Counted from the first letter of the stretch, positions 41,897-50,675 are shown. The stretch: DNA of 64,000 nt from Flavobacterium sp. UBA7680 (GCF_002482975.1 NZ_DLHA01000050.1:299184-363183); one strand, 5' to 3'. Translations and numbers: made by a program. The notes: generated by a model from the sequence alone, not told the origin.

Positions 41897-44032
41897 TTAC
41901 TCTTTTTTGTCCTCACGTGGAGGTCTTGGAACAAGTGCTTTTTTAGACACTTTTTCTTTTTTAGTTTTAGGGTCAACTCCTAAGTATTTCACTTGGAAAA
42001 CATCTCCCATATTAACTACATCAGTAACGTTTTCAGTACGTTCCCAAGCAAGTTCAGATACGTGAAGTAATACTTCGTTTCCTGGCGCAGCAGTATATTC
42101 TACAACAGCTCCAAAATCAAGCATTTTGATTACTTTTACTTCGTAAGCTTCTCCTAATACTGGTTTGAAAGTGATAGAAGCAATTTTTGCTAATACCGCT
42201 TCAATTCCAGCAGGATCTGTACCTAAGATTTCGATAACACCTTGCTCGTCAACTTCGTTGATTACAATAGTTGTTCCAGTAGCTTTTTGTAATTCCTGAA
42301 TTACTTTTCCACCAGGTCCAATTAATGCTCCAATAAAGTTTCCAGGAATAGTTCTTGTAATAATTTTTGGTGCATGAGCTTTTACGTCAGCTCTTGGAGC
42401 AGCGATAGTCTCGGTCAATTTTCCTAAAATGTGTAAACGTCCTTCACGTGCTTGTCCTAAAGCTTGCTCCATAATGTCATAACGTAAACCATCAATTTTA
42501 ATATCCATTTGACAAGCTGTAATACCGTCAGCAGTTCCGGTTACTTTAAAGTCCATATCTCCTAAGTGATCTTCATCACCTAAAATATCTGACAATACTG
42601 CAAATTTCTCTCCATCAGTAATCAATCCCATAGCAATTCCAGAAACTGGTTTTACCATTTGAACTCCAGCATCCATTAAAGCCATTGTTCCAGCACAAAC
42701 CGTTGCCATAGAAGAAGAACCGTTAGATTCTAAAACCTCAGAAACAACACGAATTGTATAAGGACAATCTGCAGGAATCATATTTTTTAAAGCTCTTTGA
42801 GCTAAGTTACCGTGACCAACTTCTCTTCTTGAAGTTCCTCTTAATGGTTTTGCTTCACCAGTTGAGAAAGGAGGGAAGTTATAGTGTAAGTAGAATTTCT
42901 CTTCACCTTGTTCAGATGGAGAATCGATTTGGTTTGCTTCTCTAGATGTTCCTAAAGTTACAGTTGCCAAAGCCTGAGTTTCTCCACGAGTAAATAAAGA
43001 TGAACCGTGAACTCTTGGTAAATAATCAGTTTCACACCAGATAGGTCTGATATCTGTAGTTTTTCTACCATCTAAACGAACACCTAATTCTAATACTACA
43101 TTACGAACAGCTTCTTTGTTTGTTTTGTAGAAATATTTAGAAACTAAATCGCCGTCAGCAGCTAATTCTTCTTCAGTAAATAAAGCTTTAACTTCTTCTT
43201 TTACTTCAGCAAATGCAGCACCTCTTTCGTGTTTAGCCGAACCAACTTTTGCAATAGCATAAATTTTATCGTATGCAGCAGCTTTTACTTTTTTGTAGAT
43301 TTCTTCGTTTTCTTTCTCACCTTCGTAAGTACGAATTTCTTTTTTACCAAAAGCAGCCTGTAAACGTAATTGTGCCTGGATTTGAACTTTAATAGCCTCG
43401 TGAGCAAATTTAATTGCTTCAACCATTTCAGCTTCTGAAATTTCTTTCATCTCACCTTCAACCATTGCAACTGAGTCTAAAGAAGCACCAATCATCATAT
43501 CGATGTCAGATTTTTCTAAGTCTGCTCTGCTTGGGTTGATAACAAATTTTCCGTCAATACGTGCAACACGTACTTCAGAAATTAAGTTGTAAAATGGAAT
43601 GTCTGAAACTGCTAATGCTGCAGATGCAGCTAAGCCAGCTAAAGCGTCTGGCATAACTTCTTCGTCATGAGACATTAACTGAATCATAACTTGTGTTTCA
43701 GCATGGTAATCGTCTGGGAAAAGCGGACGTAAAACACGGTCAACTAATCTCATTGTTAATACTTCGCTGTCGCTTGGACGTGCTTCTCTCTTAAAGAAAC
43801 CTCCTGGGAAACGACCTGCTGCTGCGAATTTTTCGCGGTAATCTACCGTTAACGGTAAAAAATCAACGCCTGGGTTTGATGTGCGAGCTGAAACTGCTGT
43901 TGCAAGTATCATAGTGTCGCCCATTCTTACTACTACAGAACCGTCTGCTTGTTTAGCTAAACGTCCTGTCTCGATTGTGATGCTTCTGCCATCACCTAAA
44001 TCGATCTTTTCTACAAATAATTGTGGAATCAT
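41897..44032 (-). CDS. pnp: Polynucleotide phosphorylase
   Basis: A 711-residue exoribonuclease that degrades RNA 3' to 5' using phosphate, part of the mRNA turnover machinery. Two RNase PH-like domains (about 10-215 and 315-545) show FPGGFFKREARPSDSEVLT, VHGSSLFTRGETQAL and FSTGEAKPLRGTSRREVGHG. A KH domain follows (about 560-620: GNFIGALIGPGGKVIQELQK), then an S1 domain (about 625-695: KMLDFGAVVEYTAAPGNEVL, LHVSELAWERTENV). The length is typical. It lies 165 bases downstream of rpsO, the usual order; the leader between them is GT-rich on the plus strand. A terminator follows at 41830. Confidence 0.97.
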   Translation of the reverse strand: MIPQLFVEKIDLGDGRSITIETGRLAKQADGSVVVRMGDTMILATAVSARTSNPGVDFLPLTVDYREKFAAAGRFPGGFFKREARPSDSEVLTMRLVDRVLRPLFPDDYHAETQVMIQLMSHDEEVMPDALAGLAASAALAVSDIPFYNLISEVRVARIDGKFVINPSRADLEKSDIDMMIGASLDSVAMVEGEMKEISEAEMVEAIKFAHEAIKVQIQAQLRLQAAFGKKEIRTYEGEKENEEIYKKVKAAAYDKIYAIAKVGSAKHERGAAFAEVKEEVKALFTEEELAADGDLVSKYFYKTNKEAVRNVVLELGVRLDGRKTTDIRPIWCETDYLPRVHGSSLFTRGETQALATVTLGTSREANQIDSPSEQGEEKFYLHYNFPPFSTGEAKPLRGTSRREVGHGNLAQRALKNMIPADCPYTIRVVSEVLESNGSSSMATVCAGTMALMDAGVQMVKPVSGIAMGLITDGEKFAVLSDILGDEDHLGDMDFKVTGTADGITACQMDIKIDGLRYDIMEQALGQAREGRLHILGKLTETIAAPRADVKAHAPKIITRTIPGNFIGALIGPGGKVIQELQKATGTTIVINEVDEQGVIEILGTDPAGIEAVLAKIASITFKPVLGEAYEVKVIKMLDFGAVVEYTAAPGNEVLLHVSELAWERTENVTDVVNMGDVFQVKYLGVDPKTKKEKVSKKALVPRPPREDKKE

Positions 44033-44162
44033 AAATTTTTTCCTTATTGATTATACAATGGGTTTTAGTTGTGTTGTAGTGTTGTTGTGTGTAGTTGTTG
44101 TTGTCTAAAACCCAATGAAAAACCAAACTTTTTTTCTTGTAAATGCTTGTAATGTAAAAACA

Positions 44163-44188
44163 AAAAGAGGCACTTTCGCACCTCTTTT
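44163..44188 (-). terminator. Weak terminator after rpsO
   Basis: AAAAGAGG (44163-44170) pairs with CCTCTTTT (44181-44188), an 8-bp stem with a 10-base loop. The T run is on the minus strand. The weak stem may allow partial read-through into pnp. Confidence 0.6.
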
Positions 44189-44197
44189 CTATATTGA

Positions 44198-44464
44198 TTA
44201 TTTTCTGATATTCAATACTTTGATAATCTCACGATATCTGTTAATTTCTTTCTTTTTCAAGTAATCTAACAAAGCTCTTCTTTTACCTACTAATAGTACA
44301 AGAGAACGCTCAGTGTTGTAATCGTGACGATTTTTTTTCAAGTGTTCAGTTAAGTGAGAAATTCTGTAAGTGAACAATGCAATTTGACCTTCTGCGCTTC
44401 CAGTGTTTGTTGCACCACCGTGTTGTGCGAAAATCTCTTCTTTCTTTTCTTTAGTTAAATACAT
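44198..44464 (-). CDS. rpsO: 30S ribosomal protein S15
   Basis: An 88-residue ribosomal protein that binds 16S rRNA early in 30S assembly. Recognisable segments are GSAEGQIALFTYRISHLTEHL, KKNRHDYNTERSLVLLVGKR and RALLDYLKKKEINRYREII, with the normal length. The ATG at 44464 begins MYLTKEKKEEIF. It is upstream of pnp on the same strand, as in many bacteria. Confidence 0.97.
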   Translation of the reverse strand: MYLTKEKKEEIFAQHGGATNTGSAEGQIALFTYRISHLTEHLKKNRHDYNTERSLVLLVGKRRALLDYLKKKEINRYREIIKVLNIRK

Positions 44465-44681
44465 TCCAATATTATTTAATGATTTTTATGTATGTCAGAC
44501 AACTTTTGTAAGACGGGTGCAAAATTACATCTTTTTTCCGAAAAAATAAATTTAAACTTTGAAAATTTTAATAATTAATCAAATTCAGGTAAAAATAATC
44601 CTTTTTTGCTGATTTTAAGGTAGTTTGATTTTAAATTCAGCTATTTGTGATTCGTTTGAAGGTTAATTAACAAACTAAAAC

Positions 44682-45377
44682 CTATTTAGATTTCGCAATT
44701 TTTTTACCTGTTTGTTTCTCATTTAAGGAGGAGTAAGAAAGTTTTATATTGTTTTCGTCTATACTTGTTCCTGAAATTAAAATTCCCTGATCATAATTAT
44801 CTGTAAATGAAATTTTGCGTAAAGCATCGTTTCCAACCCAGACACCTTGTTTTAAACCGTTTTTGATAATTCCTTTTTGAGTTACAAACTTATCGGTTTC
44901 CTCATATTCTCCATTTCCATCAACTACAGTTTGATTTTTATTTTCATCCCAAAAATTAAGAATTAAAGTTTGAGACGTTTTAGTTTTAGGATTCCACGAA
45001 TTTTGTTTTTCAGACTTTTTACTTTGGTTTTCGTACCAATTGATCTCTTTGCCCACTTTATGATCGTCAGAATAGTTTACAACAGATTCTTTCGATCCAT
45101 TTTTGAAATAACAAATAAACTCGCCATCCTTTTTTAAAATGTCTCTGTCTAAAGTACAGCCCGTCATTTTTTTTCTTCCGTTTTTGTAAAAATCAGTAAC
45201 GACATAGCGTACACTTTTCTGAGAATAGTTCGTAATTACTCTCGTATAAGTATAATTTTCAGGCGTAGTTTCACGATTTAACGAGTCAAGAAAAATCTTT
45301 TTCGAGACCATGTTAATCTGTCCAAATAGATTGACTGAACTTATAAGAAGAAATATGATGAATACATTATTTTTCAT
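44682..45377 (-). CDS. Secreted MORN-repeat (YwqK-like) protein
   Basis: A 231-residue exported protein with signal peptide MKNNVFIIFLLISSVNLFGQ. The middle has MORN-like repeats of the form F-x-NG-x-K: DFYKNGRKKMTG, CYFKNGSKESVVNYSDDH, INWYENQSKKSEK, then LKQGVWVGNDALRKISFTDNY. Databases often call such proteins YwqK-type antitoxins, but there is no partner toxin gene here and the signal peptide argues against a cytosolic antitoxin. It is 35 bases downstream of the GAF gene, possibly co-transcribed. Its function is unknown. Confidence 0.75.
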   Translation of the reverse strand: MKNNVFIIFLLISSVNLFGQINMVSKKIFLDSLNRETTPENYTYTRVITNYSQKSVRYVVTDFYKNGRKKMTGCTLDRDILKKDGEFICYFKNGSKESVVNYSDDHKVGKEINWYENQSKKSEKQNSWNPKTKTSQTLILNFWDENKNQTVVDGNGEYEETDKFVTQKGIIKNGLKQGVWVGNDALRKISFTDNYDQGILISGTSIDENNIKLSYSSLNEKQTGKKIAKSK

Positions 45378-45412
45378 TCAGCTCTATTTTTTATACATTA
45401 AAAATAGCTCTT

Positions 45413-45868
45413 CTAGAATAACTTAGCAACTTCTTGATTAACAAACTCCAAAAATCTTTCGTCAGCTTCTGTAAAAGGATCAATTACGTGGCTGTCAATA
45501 TCAATTTGACCAATGTTTATTCCATTTACAAAAAGCGGAACAACGATTTCTGATTTTACAGTTAAACTGCAGGCAATATAATTGTCTTGTGCTTTTACAT
45601 CCGGCACAACAAAATTGGCATTACTTTCTGCAACTTGTCCGCAAATTCCTTTACCAAAAGGAATAACAGTATGATCTGTTTCAGCACCTACATAAGGGCC
45701 TAAATGAAGTGTTTTGTTTTCGTGATTTGCAAAATAAAAACCAACCCAGTTGTAATATTCTACATTTTCGTTTAATAATTGACAGACAGCTAATAGTTTT
45801 TCGTCTCTAACTTTATTATTATCAGATACTATAGCGCTTATTTTTGGTTGTAATTCTTGAAATGTCAT
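45413..45868 (-). CDS. GAF-domain protein, free methionine-(R)-sulfoxide reductase-like
   Basis: A 151-residue cytosolic GAF protein resembling fRMsr (YebR/MsrC), which reduces free methionine-R-sulfoxide. It shows YYNWVGFYF, IPFGKGICGQVAES, FVVPDVKAQDNYIAC, SEIVVPLF and IGQIDIDSH. Two of the three family cysteines are present (C76 in GKGIC, and C100 in YIAC, the position usually taken as catalytic). The first, expected near residues 64-65, is absent, so the resolving chemistry may differ. It is divergent from xrtF; the spacer has -7-like boxes for both. Confidence 0.82.
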   Translation of the reverse strand: MTFQELQPKISAIVSDNNKVRDEKLLAVCQLLNENVEYYNWVGFYFANHENKTLHLGPYVGAETDHTVIPFGKGICGQVAESNANFVVPDVKAQDNYIACSLTVKSEIVVPLFVNGINIGQIDIDSHVIDPFTEADERFLEFVNQEVAKLF

Positions 45869-45885
45869 GATTTGAAAATTTTATA

Positions 45886-45893
45886 CAAAAGTA
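45886..45893 (-). promoter_or_regulatory. Candidate -7 box for GAF protein gene
   Basis: Minus-strand TACTTTTG matches TANNTTTG exactly, 17 bases before the ATG at 45868. No clear -33 box at the right distance. Confidence 0.45.
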
Positions 45894-45918
45894 TTTAAAG
45901 CTGAACTCAAAAAATACA

Positions 45919-45926
45919 TAAATTTG
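45919..45926 (+). promoter_or_regulatory. Candidate -7 box for xrtF
   Basis: TAAATTTG matches TANNTTTG exactly, 13 bases before the TTG start of xrtF at 45940, implying a very short leader. Confidence 0.4.
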
Positions 45927-45939
45927 AAAAAAAAATCTG

Positions 45940-46476
45940 TTGAAAAAATATCTAGCCCAATTCAAGCCGTTTTTAATTTTTATAGGTACTTTTTTTGCAG
46001 CTTATATTGCATTAACGCTATTATATAAATTTTATTTGAACAGTTTTAAAGCTGATGAAGTCGACGGAATTACAAATTTAGTTGGCCGCAATGTTGAGCA
46101 GCTGCTTCATGCTTTTAATTTTGATATAAAAGTGCAAAAAAGCCTTTCTAATTCCTGGTTAGAAGTGCTGTATAACAATCATTACATTGTTCGAATAATA
46201 GAAGGCTGCAATGCTATAAGTGTTATTATCTTATTTATTGCTTTCGTGCTTGCTTTTTCTGGAAAGTTTAAAGTTACCTTATATTATATTCTGTTCGGGA
46301 TCGTGTTTATTTATCTTTTAAACATTGCCCGAATCGCTTTATTGACCATTTTGTTATTTCATTTTCCCGAAAAAAATCATCTTTTGCACGGCGTTCTTTT
46401 TCCGTTAATTATTTACGGAACTGTTTTTATTTTATGGATTATCTGGGTTAATAAATTTTCGAAGTATGCTAAATAA
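45940..46476 (+). CDS. xrtF: Exosortase family protein XrtF
   Basis: A 178-residue polytopic membrane protein of the exosortase/archaeosortase superfamily, which cleaves sorting signals and links or processes exported proteins. The predicted triad is C90 in RIIEGCNAIS, R131 in LNIARIALL and His in NHLLHG (H150). It has about five hydrophobic segments. The start is TTG (MKKYLAQFKPF); no in-frame ATG lies nearby, and the length fits the family. The stop overlaps the start of the next gene by 11 bases, so the two are coupled. No obvious sorting-signal substrate is encoded in this window. Confidence 0.88.
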   Translation: MKKYLAQFKPFLIFIGTFFAAYIALTLLYKFYLNSFKADEVDGITNLVGRNVEQLLHAFNFDIKVQKSLSNSWLEVLYNNHYIVRIIEGCNAISVIILFIAFVLAFSGKFKVTLYYILFGIVFIYLLNIARIALLTILLFHFPEKNHLLHGVLFPLIIYGTVFILWIIWVNKFSKYAK

Positions 46477-46912
46477 AATAAGAGAAGAAAAAACGAAAAT
46501 TTTCATTTCGATACTTGTTATTTTTTGTTTTGGAATTATTCGGGCTTTTGAAAATATGCTGTTTTATGATCCCTTCTTAGATTATTTTGAAAAGGATTTT
46601 AATAATATAAAATTGCCAGAAGTCGATTCGTTAAAACTTTTTCTGAACCTTTTACTTCGGTTTGTTTTAAACACTGCGCTATCACTTATTCTAATTTACA
46701 CCCTTTTTAGAGATAAAGGAATTTTAATCTTTAGTTCCTTTTTATACGCTTTCTTTTCAGTCGTTCTTTTTGCAATGTTTTTTATAATTGTCGAATATTA
46801 TCCAGAAAAAAGCTGGCTCTTGTTTTATGTTCGAAGATTTATCATTCAGCCTATATTTGTGCTTTTGTTTATTCCTGCGTTTTACTATCAGCTTCAAAAT
46901 CTAAAAAAATAA
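46466..46912 (+). CDS. Exosortase F system-associated membrane protein
   Basis: A 148-residue membrane protein with about four hydrophobic segments, overlapping the xrtF stop by 11 bases. In flavobacteria, xrtF is regularly followed by a small membrane protein of this type; the identification rests on position, size and general features such as RAFENMLFYDPFLDYFE and FIIQPIFVLLFIPAFYYQL. Its own role is unknown, perhaps substrate recognition or stabilisation of the exosortase. Confidence 0.82.
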   Translation: MLNKIREEKTKIFISILVIFCFGIIRAFENMLFYDPFLDYFEKDFNNIKLPEVDSLKLFLNLLLRFVLNTALSLILIYTLFRDKGILIFSSFLYAFFSVVLFAMFFIIVEYYPEKSWLLFYVRRFIIQPIFVLLFIPAFYYQLQNLKK

Positions 46913-46946
46913 CATTTCATTTAAATTTTATCTGAGTCTTTTTAAA

Positions 46947-46954
46947 TACTTTTG
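46947..46954 (+). promoter_or_regulatory. Candidate -7 box directly before the HYC_CC_PP gene
   Basis: TACTTTTG matches TANNTTTG exactly and ends four bases before the ATG at 46959, which would make the mRNA leaderless or nearly so. No -33 TTTG is seen. Confidence 0.35.
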
Positions 46955-46958
46955 CAGT

Positions 46959-47357
46959 ATGAGTTTAAAAAAGTGCACAGTTTTATTTTTAGCGTTCCTA
47001 TTGTTGGTTTCCAACGTTGGGTTTGCTTTTGATGTGCATTACTGCGGAGGAAAAATAGCTTCCGTTTCTTTAAATATTTCGGCTTCGGCATCACCAGAGA
47101 AAAAATGCTGTGGTGAAAAAGAGAAAAAATCATCTTGCTGCAAGGATAAAGTTGTAAAATTTGAAAAAAAATCAAGTGATGCGACTTTTAAAGTTTTCTT
47201 TTTCCAGCTTGCATTTCCGGCTGTAATTCAGGAATACAAACCAATTGCGTTTTTGTCCATTCCAAACTTCAAAAACAATCAGGTTATTTCGTATTATTCA
47301 GATGCGAATGCGCCCCCCTTATTCAAATTATACAATCAATACATTTTTTATTCCTGA
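46959..47357 (+). CDS. HYC_CC_PP family protein
   Basis: A 132-residue exported protein. The signal segment (MSLKKCTVLFLAFLLLVSNVGFAF) is followed by the diagnostic HYCGG, a CC pair in KKCCGEKEKKSSCCKDK, and APPLFKLYNQ near the C terminus, which together give the family its name. The cysteine-rich lysine-heavy middle (about residues 49-70) could bind a metal. It precedes a TBDT and an HMA-domain protein on the same strand, a combination suggesting a metal, probably copper, uptake or handling module. That substrate is inference. Confidence 0.85.
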   Translation: MSLKKCTVLFLAFLLLVSNVGFAFDVHYCGGKIASVSLNISASASPEKKCCGEKEKKSSCCKDKVVKFEKKSSDATFKVFFFQLAFPAVIQEYKPIAFLSIPNFKNNQVISYYSDANAPPLFKLYNQYIFYS

Positions 47358-47470
47358 TTTTAATGTTTAGAATCAAGCCTTCTTTCTATGGCTTGCAATA
47401 AATGTTTTAGCGTTTCTTATTCTACAGAAACCCAAAACAGAATTTCTAAATAACATTAAAATCTTTTTTT

Positions 47471-49477
47471 ATGCCAAAAAATATCATGCTTTTTGCGATG
47501 TTTTTACTTTCGGTTTCTGTGTTCTCACAAGAAAATTTAGAGGAAGTAAAAGTCAAAAAAAAGCAAAAAGGAATTACAAAATCCTATACCGTTACCGCAA
47601 ACACATCTTTAATTACGAGTAAAGAACTCTTAAAAGCAGCATGTTGTAATCTTGCCGAAAGCTTTGAAACAAATCCATCAATCGATGTCAATTTTTCTGA
47701 TGCTTTAACAGGAACAAAACAAATTAAAATGCTGGGTTTAACAAGTCCGTATTTAATGATTACCGAAGAAAACATTCCTTCGGTTCGCGGAGCGTCACAA
47801 GCTTATGGTTTATCATTTACGCCTGGAACCTGGATCGAAAGTGTTCAAATTACCAAAGGTGCCGGAAGTGTTATTAATGGTTACGAAAGTATTTCGGGAC
47901 AAATAAATACCGAACTTTTAAAGCCATTAAGTGACATTCCGTTTTTTCTGAATGCTTACGGATCAACCGATTCAAGATTTGAATTGAATACACATTTTAA
48001 TAAAAAGTTATCTGATAAATGGGCGACAAGTTTATTTGTTCACGGAAATACTCGTGTGGCTAAAAATGACATGAACGATGACGGTTTTTTAGATAATCCG
48101 TTAGGAAAACAAATCAATGTTTTAAATCGTTATCAATATTATGATCCCGAAAGTGGTTTGGTAAGTTTTATCAATTTCAGATATATGAATGATAAAAAGC
48201 AAACCGGAGAAGTTGATTTTGATAAAGACCGCGACCGAGGAACTACAAATCAGTGGGGTTCAGAAATCAATACAGAACGTTTTGATGTATCTACAAAAAT
48301 AGGGTATGTTTTTAAAGATATGCCTTATCAAAGCATCGGATTTCAAAATGCTTTCAACAGACATAAACAAGATTCGTATTTTGGTTTAAATCAATATGAT
48401 ATTAAGCAGAATAGTTTTTATTCGAATTTAATTTTCAATTCGATTATTAATAATACGAAGCATAAATTTACAACCGGTTTAAATTTTTCATACGATCAAT
48501 ATCAGGAATTTGTAAATGTTACAGATTACAGCCGAATCGATAATTCAGTTGGAGCATTTTTTGAATATACGTATGATAACACAGATAACTTCAGTATCAT
48601 TTTAGGCGGAAGAGTTGACAATCATAACCGTTTAGGCTTTTTTGCTACACCAAGACTTCATGTGAGATATAATCCTTGGAAAAATGGAGTAATTCGTTTT
48701 TCTGCCGGAAGAGGAAAGCGTTCGGCTAATATTTTTGCCGAGAATCAGCAGCTTTTTGCAAGTTCAAGAACATTTTCAATTTTAGACAACAGCGGAAAAA
48801 TCTATGGTTTAAATCCGGAAATTGCATGGAATTACGGAGTTAGTTTTTCGCAGAAATTTAAACTTTTCGGTAAAAATGCCGATGCCGGATTTGATATCTA
48901 CAGAACCGATTTTCAAAATCAGGCTGTTGTAGATTTAATGCAGAGTCCGCAAGAAGTTTTGTTTTATAATTTAAAAGGAAGTTCTTTTGCTAATAGTATT
49001 CAGGTTGAATTTAATTACGAGCTAATTCATAACTTAAATTTAAGAACGGCTTATAAATACTATGACATACAAACCGATTATTTAAGAGGAACTTTTCAGC
49101 GTCCGCTTCAGGCGAAACATCGTTTTCTAGGAAATTTAGAATACGAAACAACGTTGAACAATGATAAACAATGGAAGTTTGATTATACCTTTAATTGGTC
49201 TGGAAAACAACAGCTTCCGTACACAGCGTCAAATCCTGCTGAAGATCAATTTCCTGATTTCTCGCCTTCGTATGCTGTTATGAACGCTCAGGTTACAAGG
49301 GTTTTCTCATCTGTTTTTGAGGTATATATAGGAGGAGAAAATATTGGAAATTACAAACAGCAAAAAGCGATTTTAGGAGCAAATGACCCTTTCGGACCAA
49401 ATTTTGATGCTTCTGTTGCTTATGCGCCAATTTTTGGGCAGATGTATTATGCAGGATTACGATTTAAAATAAAATAA
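47471..49477 (+). CDS. TonB-dependent receptor with CC motif, putative metal receptor
   Basis: A 668-residue outer-membrane receptor without STN or carboxypeptidase-like domain. The signal peptide MPKNIMLFAMFLLSVSVFSQ is followed by the TonB box-like ENLEEVKVKKK, then the plug (about 55-165) with KAACCNLAESFETNPSIDV (C58-C59) and PSVRGASQAYGLSFTPGTWI. The barrel ends MYYAGLRFKIK. A CC-containing plug of this type next to an HMA-domain gene and a HYC_CC_PP gene suggests a metal (copper) substrate; this is inference from neighbours. Upstream spacing from the HYC gene is 113 bases; the HMA gene follows after 27 bases. Confidence 0.9.
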   Translation: MPKNIMLFAMFLLSVSVFSQENLEEVKVKKKQKGITKSYTVTANTSLITSKELLKAACCNLAESFETNPSIDVNFSDALTGTKQIKMLGLTSPYLMITEENIPSVRGASQAYGLSFTPGTWIESVQITKGAGSVINGYESISGQINTELLKPLSDIPFFLNAYGSTDSRFELNTHFNKKLSDKWATSLFVHGNTRVAKNDMNDDGFLDNPLGKQINVLNRYQYYDPESGLVSFINFRYMNDKKQTGEVDFDKDRDRGTTNQWGSEINTERFDVSTKIGYVFKDMPYQSIGFQNAFNRHKQDSYFGLNQYDIKQNSFYSNLIFNSIINNTKHKFTTGLNFSYDQYQEFVNVTDYSRIDNSVGAFFEYTYDNTDNFSIILGGRVDNHNRLGFFATPRLHVRYNPWKNGVIRFSAGRGKRSANIFAENQQLFASSRTFSILDNSGKIYGLNPEIAWNYGVSFSQKFKLFGKNADAGFDIYRTDFQNQAVVDLMQSPQEVLFYNLKGSSFANSIQVEFNYELIHNLNLRTAYKYYDIQTDYLRGTFQRPLQAKHRFLGNLEYETTLNNDKQWKFDYTFNWSGKQQLPYTASNPAEDQFPDFSPSYAVMNAQVTRVFSSVFEVYIGGENIGNYKQQKAILGANDPFGPNFDASVAYAPIFGQMYYAGLRFKIK

Positions 49478-49504
49478 TAAATTTATAACACTAAATAACA
49501 GACA

Positions 49505-49849
49505 ATGAAAAATTTGATTTTAATTGCAATGATAACTTTTTTAGGATTTTCGGCTCAGGCGCAGACTAAAAAAAATAAGAATTTAAAATATACTGTAGAA
49601 GTTAACGGAAACTGTGAACAATGTAAAAAGCGTATTGAAAAAGCAGCATTTGGAGTTCCGGGTGTAAAAACGGCTTCTTGGGATATTAGCACACATCAGC
49701 TTACTGTGATTTTAAACGAAGAAAAATCTTCTCCACAAGATTTGAATGCCGCTATTGCAAAAGTTGGGCATGATACAAAAGAAGTAAAGGCTGCAGATGC
49801 TGATTATGAAAATCTACATTCTTGCTGTAAGTACGAGAGAGAAAAATAA
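49505..49849 (+). CDS. Secreted heavy-metal-associated (HMA) domain protein
   Basis: A 114-residue exported protein with signal peptide MKNLILIAMITFLGFSAQAQ. The HMA domain (about 27-95) has the metal-binding CxxC as NGNCEQCKKRIEKA (C37, C40), then FGVPGVKTASWDISTHQLTV. A second cysteine pair, HSCCKYERE, lies near the C terminus. It likely binds copper or another soft metal in the periplasm, and may pass it to or from the TBDT encoded just upstream. It is followed by a terminator. Confidence 0.92.
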   Translation: MKNLILIAMITFLGFSAQAQTKKNKNLKYTVEVNGNCEQCKKRIEKAAFGVPGVKTASWDISTHQLTVILNEEKSSPQDLNAAIAKVGHDTKEVKAADADYENLHSCCKYEREK

Positions 49850-49853
49850 TTTT

Positions 49854-49883
49854 AAAAGCCCGAGTTAATCTTCGGGCTTTTTT
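49854..49883 (+). terminator. Rho-independent terminator after the HMA gene
   Basis: AAAAGCCCGA (49854-49863) pairs with TCGGGCTTTT (49872-49881), loop GTTAATCT, then a T run. Confidence 0.92.
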
Positions 49884-49979
49884 ATATAGTTAATTTATCT
49901 TTAAAATATGGCTTTTAATTGTGGTTAAGGTAAATAATTGTTAATTTCACAAACTTATAAGTATAACCAAATTCGTTTT

Positions 49980-50660
49980 ATGAATAATTTTGAGTGGACC
50001 CAGTTACTAAACCCTGAATTCTATATAACTTTAAGTATCGGAGGTTTTGAGATTGGGTTATTTATTGTTCTGTTTATAGTTTTTGCTGAAACAGGACTTT
50101 TTGCAGGTTTCTTTCTTCCAGGAGACAGTTTACTTTTTCTAGCTGGAATTTATAGCCGCGACTTAGTTCAAAATGTTGTTTATATTCCGGGAGATTTTAT
50201 CAATGTATTTTTGCTTTCGACGGCTGTAGCCGTAATGGGAGTTTTTGGAAATATGACTGGTTATTGGTTTGGAGCAAAAAGCGGTTATTATTTATTTAAA
50301 AAAGAAGATACATTTTGGTTTAAGAAAAAATACCTTTTACAATCAAAAGATTTCTTCGAAAAATATGGTGGAAAAGCAATTATTTACGCGCGTTTTCTTC
50401 CAATCTTTAGAACTTTCGCTCCAATTATTGCAGGAATAGTTTCTATGGATAAAAAGAAATTTATGTTTTATAACGTTTTAAGTTCTTTCTTGTGGTCATT
50501 CATCCTAATCTTTGCCGGGCATTATTTATACGGCGTATTCTTGAAAAAAGGAATTGATTTAAAACAACATATCGAATACATTATTATAATAATCATTATC
50601 ATTTCTACATTCCCGGTTCTTTTAAAACTCTTAAAAAAGAGACCAAGCGAAGAAGTATAA
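49980..50660 (+). CDS. DedA family membrane protein
   Basis: A 226-residue DedA/SNARE-associated-type membrane protein, related to UndP/PE-flippase-like transporters such as UptA. It shows FLPGDSLLFLAGIYSRD, the family EG-type ETGLFAGF, GAKSGYYLFKKEDTFWFKKKY, and YGGKAIIYARFLPIFRTFAPIIAG. Four to five hydrophobic segments fit the family. TTG at 49938 would add 14 poor-looking residues; the ATG at 49980 (MNNFEWTQLLNPEFY) is chosen. It is monocistronic, with a terminator on each side. A role in lipid or undecaprenyl-phosphate recycling is known for some members and is only inferred here. Confidence 0.93.
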   Translation: MNNFEWTQLLNPEFYITLSIGGFEIGLFIVLFIVFAETGLFAGFFLPGDSLLFLAGIYSRDLVQNVVYIPGDFINVFLLSTAVAVMGVFGNMTGYWFGAKSGYYLFKKEDTFWFKKKYLLQSKDFFEKYGGKAIIYARFLPIFRTFAPIIAGIVSMDKKKFMFYNVLSSFLWSFILIFAGHYLYGVFLKKGIDLKQHIEYIIIIIIIISTFPVLLKLLKKRPSEEV

Positions 50661-50675
50661 TCTCATAGAAAAATA

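Noticed and set aside
44682..45377. Antitoxin of a toxin-antitoxin pair (YwqK-type name)
   Set aside because: It has a signal peptide and no neighbouring toxin; MORN-like repeats alone do not support the role.
45940..46912. Exosortase substrate genes nearby
   Set aside because: No protein in the window shows a clear C-terminal sorting signal (short motif, membrane helix, basic tail).
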